NCBI GenBank assembly: GCA_028571685.1
Contig: CM053146.1
Coordinates: forward strand, 26,261,431 to 26,325,430
From: Heterohyrax brucei
Taxonomy: Eukaryota; Chordata; Mammalia; Hyracoidea; Procaviidae
Direction: 5' to 3'
DNA: 64,000 nucleotides
Below are positions 56,723 through 64,000 of the stretch, in pieces. The notes beneath the pieces are model-generated. The model saw nothing but the letters and a program-made list of their open reading frames with translations, made no database searches and was not told the DNA's origin. Each line of letters begins with the position of its first letter. Positions within the stretch are counted from its first letter, which is position 1. The position numbers were made by a program, and so were the translations under genes.

Positions 56723-59700
56723 TCATACAATATTTGTCCTTTTGTCGCTGACTACTTTCACTCAGCATAACGTCCTCCAATTGAAACCAGGTTAAGAGAT
56801 GTTTCCTGCAACCATCGTCATTCTTTATCATTGCATAGTGTTCCATTGAGTATACATACCATACTTTACCTATCCATTCCTCTGTTATTGGGCATCTAAA
56901 TTGATTCCGTCTTTTTGCTATTCTGGACTGTGCTGCATTGAACATTCACGTGCATGTATCAGTTGGTATGAATGGCGTTGATTCTGTACAATGTATTCCA
57001 AGCAGTGGAATTACTGGGTCAAATGGTATATCTATATTTGCTTTTCTAAGAGAGCACCAAATTGCTTTCCAAAGAGATTGCACCATTCAGCAATCCCACC
57101 AACAGTGTAGGAGAGTTCCAATCTACCAACAGCCTTTCCAGCATTTGTTGTTTTGATGTCATCTCTGAGGTCTTGATTCTGTTCCACTGATCTATCTGCC
57201 AGTTTTTGTACCAGTAGCAGGCTGTTTTGCACACTGTGGTAGTGTAATAGGTTCTAAGGTCGGGTAATGAGAGGCCTCCCAGTGTGTTCTTCTTCTTTAG
57301 TTTTTTGGATCATGGTCAACCTTGTTGGTGTGAGATGGTATCTCATTTTACTTTTGATTTGAATGTCTTTAATAGCTAATGATCCTGAGCATGTCTGCAT
57401 GTGTTTTTTGGCTGCCTGGATCTCCTCTTTAGAGAAGTGTCTGTCCATCTCCTTTTCCCATTGCTTAATTGGGTCATTTATCTTTTTCTTACTGATATTT
57501 AGCAGTACTTTATAGATTATGGAGATCAGTTGTCGGTCTGATTGTGTTGCCAAATATTATTTCCCATTCTATGGGTGGCCTTTTAATTCTATTAACACAG
57601 TATTTGGATGAGCAAAAGTGTTTGATTCTTAGTAGTTCCCATTTATCTGTTTTCTCTTTTGATGGTTGTGGTTTGTTTGACAGGTTTTAAAGTCTGTCTA
57701 CATTGTGTATTAAAACTTCCATTGTTGTTCCTACTTTTTCTTGGATGAGCTTTATTGTTTTAAATTTGATATTTAGGTCTTTATTCAGTTTGAGTTGGTT
57801 TTTTTATAACATGTAAGATATGGGTCTTGTTTTAATTTATTGCAGATGGATATCCAATTTTGCCGGCACCATTTGTTGAAGAGATTGTTTTTACCCCAGT
57901 TTAATGTCATCTCTGAGGTCTTGATTCTGTTCCACTGATCTATCTGCCAGTTTTTGTACCAGTAGCAGGCTGTTTTGCACACTGTGGTAGTGTAATAGGT
58001 TCTAAGGTCGGATAATGAGAGGCCTCCCAGTGTGTTCTTCTTCTTTAGTAATGCTTTACATATCCAGAGCTTCTTCCCTTTCCAGTCAAAGTTGGTAATT
58101 TGTGCCTCCATCTCATTGAAAAATGTCATTGAAACTTGTATTGGGATTGCGTTATATAAGTAGATGCTTCGTAAAATAGCTTGGCTTGGTAAAATAGATA
58201 TTTTCACAATGTTAAGTCTTCCTATCCATGAGCAGGGTAGGTTTCTTCATTTATCTAAGTCTCTCTTCATTTCTTGTAGTAAGAGTTTGTACTTCTCTTT
58301 GTAAAGATCTGTTATTACTCTGGTTAGATTTATTCCTAGGTGCTTTATCTTCGTAGAGGCTATAATAAATGGTATTGACTTGATGATTTTTTCCTTAATA
58401 GTCTCATTGTTGGTATAAAGGAATCCTACTGATTTACTTACATTTATCCTGTATCCTGAGACTTTGCCAAACTCTTCTATCAGTTTGAGTAGTTTCCTTA
58501 TTGATTCTTTGGAACTCTCTGCATATACTATCATATCATCTGCAAATAGTGAGATTTTTAATTCCTCTTCGCAGATGCAGATGCTCTTTATTCCTTGGTC
58601 TTTTCTAATTGCTCTGTCTAGGACTTCTAGTACAATGTTGAATAGGAGAGGTGAGAGTAGGCACCCTTGTCTAGTTCCTGTTCTCAAGGGAAATTCCTTC
58701 AGTCTCTCTTCATTCAGGATGACTTTGTATAAATGGCCCTTAATGCATTGAAGAATTGGCCATCTATTCTTATTTTGCTGAGAGTCTTTAGCATGAACAG
58801 GTGTTGGACTTTATGCCTTTTCTGTATCAATAGACGTTATTTATGTGGTTGATAACATTAACTATTTTTCTGATGTCTAACCAATCTTGCATCCTTGGTA
58901 TGAATCCAACTTGATCATAATGGACTATTATTTAGATATGTTGTATTCTGTTGGCAAGAATTTTGTTGAAGATTTTGCATCTAGATTCATGAGTGATACA
59001 GATCTGTAGTTCTCCTTTTTGGTTGGGTCTTTCCCTGGCTTTGGTATCAGGGTTATGCCGGCCTCATAGAACAGATTTGGGAGTATTCCATCTCTTTCTA
59101 TACTGTGAAATAGTCTTAGGAGTATTGGAGATATCTCTTCTCTAAAAACTTGGTAGAATTCTGCAGTGAAGGCATCTGGGCCCAGGCTTTTTTTGGTTGG
59201 CAGTTTTTTTAGGACTTTTTCAATCTCTTCCTTTGTGATGGGTCTATTAAGTTGTTCTCCTTCACCTTGTGATAATTTGGGTAGGTAATATGAATCATAT
59301 GCTTGGCTAATATGAATCAAGGAATTTGTCCATTTCATCTAGGCTTTCATATTTGTTAGAATAAAGTCATAGTATTCAGCTATGATATTTTTAATTTCTG
59401 TTGGATCTGTTGTCACAACTCCCTCTCATTTCTTATTTAGATTATTTGTTTCCTTTCCCATTTTTCTTTAGTAAGTTTAGCCAGTGGTTTGTCAATTTGG
59501 TTGATCTTTTCAAAAAAGCAACTTTTGGTCTTTTCAATTGTTTCAATTGTTCTTCTATTTTGTAATTTGTTTAGTTCTGCTCTAATCCTTAGGATCTGTT
59601 TTCTTCTGGTGACTGACAGGTTCCTCTGTTTTTATCTCTCTTCTTGTTCAAGCTGTAGGGTCAGTTCTTTGATTTGGTTTCTTTTTCTTTCCAGATGTGT

Positions 59701-60606
59701 GCGTTTATGGAGATAAACAGACCTCTGAGCACTGCTTTGGCAGCATCCCATAGGTTCTGGGAGGAAGTATTTTTGTTCTTATTGGAATCCATGAATTTGT
59801 TTATTTCTTCCTTGATTTCTTCTATCACTCATGGGTTTTTGAGCAAGGTGTTGTTCTGTTTCCACAAGTTCCACTTTCTCTCTATGTTTTTCCTGCTATT
59901 GATTTTGACTTTTATGGCTTTATGATCTGAGGAGATGCTTTGCATTAATGCAGTGTTATGGATTTTGTTGAGAACTGCTTTATGTCCTAACACATGGTCT
60001 ATTCTGGAGAATGTTCCGTGTGCAGTGGAAAAGAAGGTGTAGTTGTCCACTGAAGGATAGAAAGTTCTATATATGTTGATGAGGTCTAGTTGGTTAATTG
60101 TGGCAATGAGGTCTTCTGTGTCTTTATCGAGCTTTTTTCTAGATGATCTGTCCAATATTGAGAGTGGAGTGTTGAAGTCTCCTACTGTTATTGTGGAGTG
60201 GTCTATCTCCTTTTTGAGTGTGGCCAGTGTTTCTTTAGTGTATTTAGGTGCTCTAATTTTAGGTGCATAAATGTTCAATATTGTTAAGTCCTGCTTGTGT
60301 ATTGAACCTTTCAACAATAAACAGTGTCCATCCTTGTCCACGATGGTGAACTTTACAGTAAAATTAATTTTATCTGAGATTAGAATTGCCATACTTGTTC
60401 TTTGTTCGTTGTTAGCTTGATATATTCTTCCATGCTTTAATCTTCAGTTTGTTCCTCTCTTTAAGTCTCAAGTGAGTTTCTGGTAAACAATATATGGATG
60501 GGTCATGTCTTTTGATCCAAGATGTCACTTGATGTCTCTTTACTGGAGCATTCATTCCACTCACATTCACTGTGATTATTGATAGGTATTTGTTCAGTGC
60601 TCCCAT
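56723..60606 (-). pseudogene. L1 ORF2, broken, with templated duplication
   Basis: Start ATG at 60606 (MGALNKYLSIITVNVSGMNA). Endonuclease 60606-59829 with NIYAPK, GDFNTPLS, SRIDHVLG and SDHKAI all visible, but a frame break near 60400. RT about 59340-58250, with [20 protein letters not shown] and the intact active site [17 protein letters not shown]-terminal part 58207-56723. A copy of 145 nt from 57904-58048 is inserted at 57156-57300 and disrupts the Cys-rich segment. The stop is at 56723-56725. Confidence 0.9.
57156..57300 (-). repeat. 145-bp duplicated segment, displaced copy
   Basis: Matches 57904-58048 with one visible difference (CGGGTAATG here, CGGATAATG there). The copy at 57904 is in its native L1 position ([20 protein letters not shown] region). 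The copy at 57156 sits between GTTGTTTTG and TTTTTTGGATCATGG, where sister L1s are continuous. No TSD, so not an ordinary insertion. Confidence 0.93.
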
Positions 60607-60929
60607 TGTGATTTGTTTATTTTTGTGTTGATGTTTTCTCTGTTGTTATTATTAACCTATTCTGCAACCTTCTTCTTCATGAGTTGATTTTTCACCTTTT
60701 TCAGGGTTGGTTCTGTGGTTGTTAAGACTCCTGTATTACATTTCTTGATATGGTGTGGTGCTTGTTTATTGTGCTTTATGGCTGCCCCTATGATCCTGCT
60801 TAATGAAGTACATATAAACCCAATTTTGATTTATACCAGTCTTGTCAACTTCCGCTCCATCTGGAAGGACTATAATGAATGTAGCACATCCCTCTTTTTA
60901 ATGTGATAATGTCATAGTTTACATGATAC

Positions 60930-61971
60930 GATCATTAGTAGCTTTGACTGTGTTTGGAGTCTTTCCTAACTGAGCAGGATTCTGGATAATGTGTCCTTAT
61001 AAAATATAAAGTTAGCAGTTTTGTTCTTTCAAGCCAAGAGATCCTTTCAGTATTTCTTTCAGCTTTGGTTTGATTTTTACAAAATCTTTGAGTTTCTGTT
61101 TATCTGTGAATGTCTTAATTTCATTTTCATATTTGAAAGATAGTTTTGCAGGATACATGATTTTGAGTTGGAAGTTCTTCTCCTTCAAGGCTTTGAATGT
61201 GTCATGTCACTATCTCAGTGCCAGCATCGTTTCTGCTGAGAAATACGATCTAAGACTATAGGATTTCCCTCTGAATGTCAGGATTGCTTTGAGTCTTGCT
61301 GCTTTAAGAGTTTCTGCTTATGTTTCATTTTGTTAAGCTTTATTATAATATGTCTTGGAGTCTTTCTATTGAGATCTATATTCAGTGGTGTTCGATATCA
61401 CTCAATATAAATATCTATATTCTCTTCTTTCATCATTTCTGGGAAGTTTTCTGTCAGCAGCTCAGCAACAATACTCTGTGTTCTCAGGCATCTCGTCCTG
61501 TTCAGGAACTCCAATTAATTGTAGATTTTTCTTCTTAATAGAGTCCCATATTCTTCTCAATGCTTCTTCATTTTTCTTGTTTCTTTTTTTCTGATTTCTC
61601 CTCATAGATATTGGAGTCAGTAGCTCTATCCTCCAAGTCAGAAAGTCTATTTTCCATTTGTTCCATTCTGTTTCCTTAGCTTTGAATTGAAGTTTCTATG
61701 TCTTTGATTTTGTTCTTGATCTGTTGGATTTATGAGTACTGATGTTCCATCAGATTGAACAGCTTGCTTAGTTTTTCATTTTGCTCTGCTGCATTTGTAT
61801 AAGGTCTAGGTGGGTTCTATGTATAACCCTATTGTACTCACCTTCTGATAGTTTCAGAAAAGCTTCTCTGTCTGGAAGTTCTGAGGTGGTTTCTTTCGGG
61901 GGGTATTCTGATGCCATGGGTGATTTCCTGGTTACTGTCTTCTCCAAAGTTTGTTGCTTTGGGGGCTTCAT
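60930..61971 (-). pseudogene. L1 ORF1 remnant
   Basis: Start ATG at 61971 (MKPPKQQTLEKTVTRKSPMA). The N-terminal region is open for 67 codons. Coiled coil about 61560-61770 with heptads, interrupted by stops. RRM and C-terminal part 61000-61540. Frameshifts are present. The N-terminus differs from the copy at 32972 by extra residues (EYPPKETTSELPDREAF), so it is probably closer to the ancestral start. Confidence 0.82.
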
Positions 61972-63009
61972 GTGGGTAATAGTGGCTGGGAGAGATGCTG
62001 TGAAGATGGACTACAGTTGTTTCTCTAGGCCCTCTTAAAACAAGAAATAAAAAGTATTTGACAACTTTCAAAGTCAGTCAGGTTTTCAGGTATATATGTT
62101 CCACTTCCCAGCTAGCAAAGTAAGCACCTCTGTATTGAACCCCAGATATTATAAACTAGGTCAAAATACAGAAAGGTTACTGGCCTGCTGGCCTCTGCTG
62201 TTGGGCCCCAGCTGTAGGCGATACTCTGCCGAATTCTCCTTTTCTGCTGGAAAATCAGTCTCTTCTGGTTAGGCACTGCCTCTCAGCCCAGGAATTAGGT
62301 CCAGTTGAGGCTTCTGTGTGAATGACTCTGCCTCCCAGAGAAACAAGATGGCATCCCGCACAAGCTCACCAGCTGGCCAGGACCAGGCTGCTAGTGGAAA
62401 GAGAGGCCAAGAGTGTCAAGATGCCCAGAGTCCACAACCTCCACTGCTGGGCTCCAGTCCCAGGTGACACTGTGCAAAACACCACTTCTCTGCTTGAAAA
62501 GCATTCACCTCCCAGTAGGCACCACCTCTCAGCCTAGGAACCAAGTCCAGCCGGGGCCTCTGCCTGTGCTTCTCCGTTTTTGAGTGGATCAAGTGGTGAC
62601 CTGCACAAGTGCATCTGTACAGCTACCAAATGTTGGAGGCAGAAAGATAGGCCAGAAGATCTGAGGTGTATATAGTACAAAGCTGGGCTCTCACAACCTG
62701 ACAATTACATTTGCCGGTCCACCAGCAGCTCATCAAGTTACAGCTCTGCCTGCTGGCCAAGATAGAGGGAAAAAAAATCAAAATGGTGCGTTACCTTCAG
62801 TCTGTGCAAGCCTGTGCTGGCCAAGAGTGGGGTCAGCAAAAGAGAGGGTTTTGCATTCAATAGTATGAAGTCCAAATTCAAAGCCCTATGCCACGTCCCA
62901 GGACTCACTAGGTGTCTAGAAAGTGCCATTTAACTATCATTTCAGGTCTTGGTTTCCAGAGGTATTTAGGGAGATGTGTGTTTATTCTGCCTTCTTGACT
63001 CCACCTCCC
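61972..63009 (-). promoter_or_regulatory. L1 5' UTR with repeat units
   Basis: Contains at least two units on the minus strand. On the plus strand each has GCTG(T/G)(T/G)GGGC(C/T)CCAG near 62200 and 62445, a TTCTCTGCT/TTTTCTGCT-GAAAA box, and AGGCAC..CCTCTCAGCC(C/T)AGGAA(T/C)(T/C)A(G/A)GTCCAG near 62273 and 62517. Period is about 245 bp. Likely promoter region of this L1. Confidence 0.62.
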
Positions 63010-64000
63010 TCAATGCTTAAATTTTGTTGAATCATTCCTGCCAAAAGTATCAGGCTTCTGAGTCTCATCTAAAGAGGTTTGTCAATTTTTGTCTGCTAAG
63101 CCAACCTCCCTGGTAATACTATTTGCCCCTCCACTCTCATCTAATGAAATTAACCTAGCTGAGCCTGTAGACCATTCATCTGAGACATACTTGAAAGTTT
63201 TATGAGTCATTACCTACAGCATCTTCTGAGGTAGATATCTGATGAGACAATGTTGAATGTTCTCAGAACATATACCATCACCAACTTTGGCTTCTAGACT
63301 TAAGTCCCAGTGATCCCCAAAAGGTAAAATACAAGTTGTAATTCAGGAGAAAGTACACCCCACTCCAAAAAAATGGCTTGATTTTTCTAATATCTACAAA
63401 TAGAAACATTGAGAATATGTGTGGCAGTGGCTATTAAGGGTGTGGGATAGTGGCAGAAGAAACACAAATGGGTAAATCTGAGTTCTTTGATATGGATTCA
63501 TTCAGCACAGCTTTTCTTCATTCAGTGTTTCAGCTCTAGAGTTTAGGAAATAATCTAAGTACCTACAGCCCATCAGATGAAGGGGAAGCTTAAATCTCCC
63601 TAAGGAAGGACTATATTACACTGCCCAAATTTCCTAGTGATAATCTTTCTCACAGATTCCCCACAGGGACCTACGGCCTTCTGTGAGAATGACTGTTCAT
63701 TGAGGTAAAGAAAATAATCAGAATGTGGGGAATTACTGGATACAGCGTCTGAATTGATATTAAATCCAGGACACCAACATCTCACTGGACCTGCCCATCA
63801 GAGTTGGGGCATAAGGATGTTAAGTGATTAATAGAGTCTCAAATCATATTAGTCTCATAGTAGATCCTGTGGGTTCCTGAACCCATCCTGTGACGATTTC
63901 CTCAGCACCAGAAAAGTAGATATATCTTAGCACCTAGCAAAATCCCTACATTGGATCACTGACAAGTAGATTACGGAGTACATTGTTGGAAGAATCAAGT
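63010..64000. other. Unassigned sequence at right edge
   Basis: About 1 kb without a gene or repeat I can name. It looks more complex than the AT-rich gaps elsewhere, with no long frame. Old retroviral internal sequence is one possibility, unproven. Confidence 0.45.

Larger units (their letters stand above)
55805..63009 (-). mobile_element. Young L1 (-), nearly full length, imperfect TSD
   Basis: A 7.2-kb L1: T-rich 3' tail at 55805, 3' UTR to 56722, ORF2 56723-60606, ORF1 60930-61971, 5' UTR 61972-63009, with the full-length terminus (AGGGAGGTGGAGTCAAGAAGG on the minus strand). TGAATACTTAA (55794-55804) and TCAATGCTTAA (63010-63020) form a probable TSD, 9 of 11 alike. A 145-bp internal duplication distinguishes this copy. 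Confidence 0.93.

Overview
The window looks like intergenic DNA from an afrotherian mammal, most likely an elephant or close relative. Three things point there. It carries many tRNA-derived SINEs of the AfroSINE type (CTGGTGG...GTGGTTAAG heads, GGCAGTTCTAC bodies, GAGTCGGA..CGAC..GGCACTGGGTTTT tails). It carries RTE-type LINE copies whose 3' ends share the GCCATCGAGTC..GACTCATAG sequence of those SINEs. It also carries several L1 lineages with a shared, distinctive 3' UTR. I found no host protein-coding exon, no rRNA and no functional tRNA gene. Every long open frame belongs to a decayed retrotransposon or to low-complexity DNA.

Layout. 1-4447: young-type L1 (-), cut by the window edge. 4448-5777: fragment of an older L1 (+) with 5' monomers, then a SINE with clear target-site duplications (TSDs). 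6006-9771: mostly unassigned, with one old SINE. 9878-10327: complete solo MaLR-like LTR with 5-bp TSD. 10569-18180: a second LTR of that type, split by a 7.1-kb old L1 (+) that itself holds an RTE fragment. 18637-26470: another old L1 (+) containing a solo class II ERV LTR and a SINE. 26535-32157: patchwork of L1 pieces, two SINEs, an antisense LTR, a scrambled mariner and an RTE. 32164-43000: two young L1s head to tail, the first nearly full length. 43001-48690: long old L1 (-) holding an RTE. 49085-49490: MaLR-like LTR. 50316-50710: polypyrimidine microsatellite. 50725-53408: old L1 (-) interrupted by RTE, SINE and young L1 pieces, with an inverted duplication about 2 kb apart. 55805-63009: nearly full-length young L1 (-). 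63010-64000: unassigned.

The most unusual signal is a set of seven very short insertions (14 to about 50 nt) that match only the 3' terminus of the RTE/AfroSINE group. Two have perfect 10-11 bp direct repeats on both sides, as expected from target-primed reverse transcription that stopped almost at once. Others lie inside L1 or RTE copies, where the pre-insertion sequence can be read from sister copies. Further items worth a look are a 145-bp templated duplication inside the last L1, the SINE/L1 chimeric inverted repeat, a mariner with inverted internal order, and two SINEs that used the same target.

Element boundaries are estimated by comparing copies within the window and by TSDs. Family names come from recalled family features, not from a database search.
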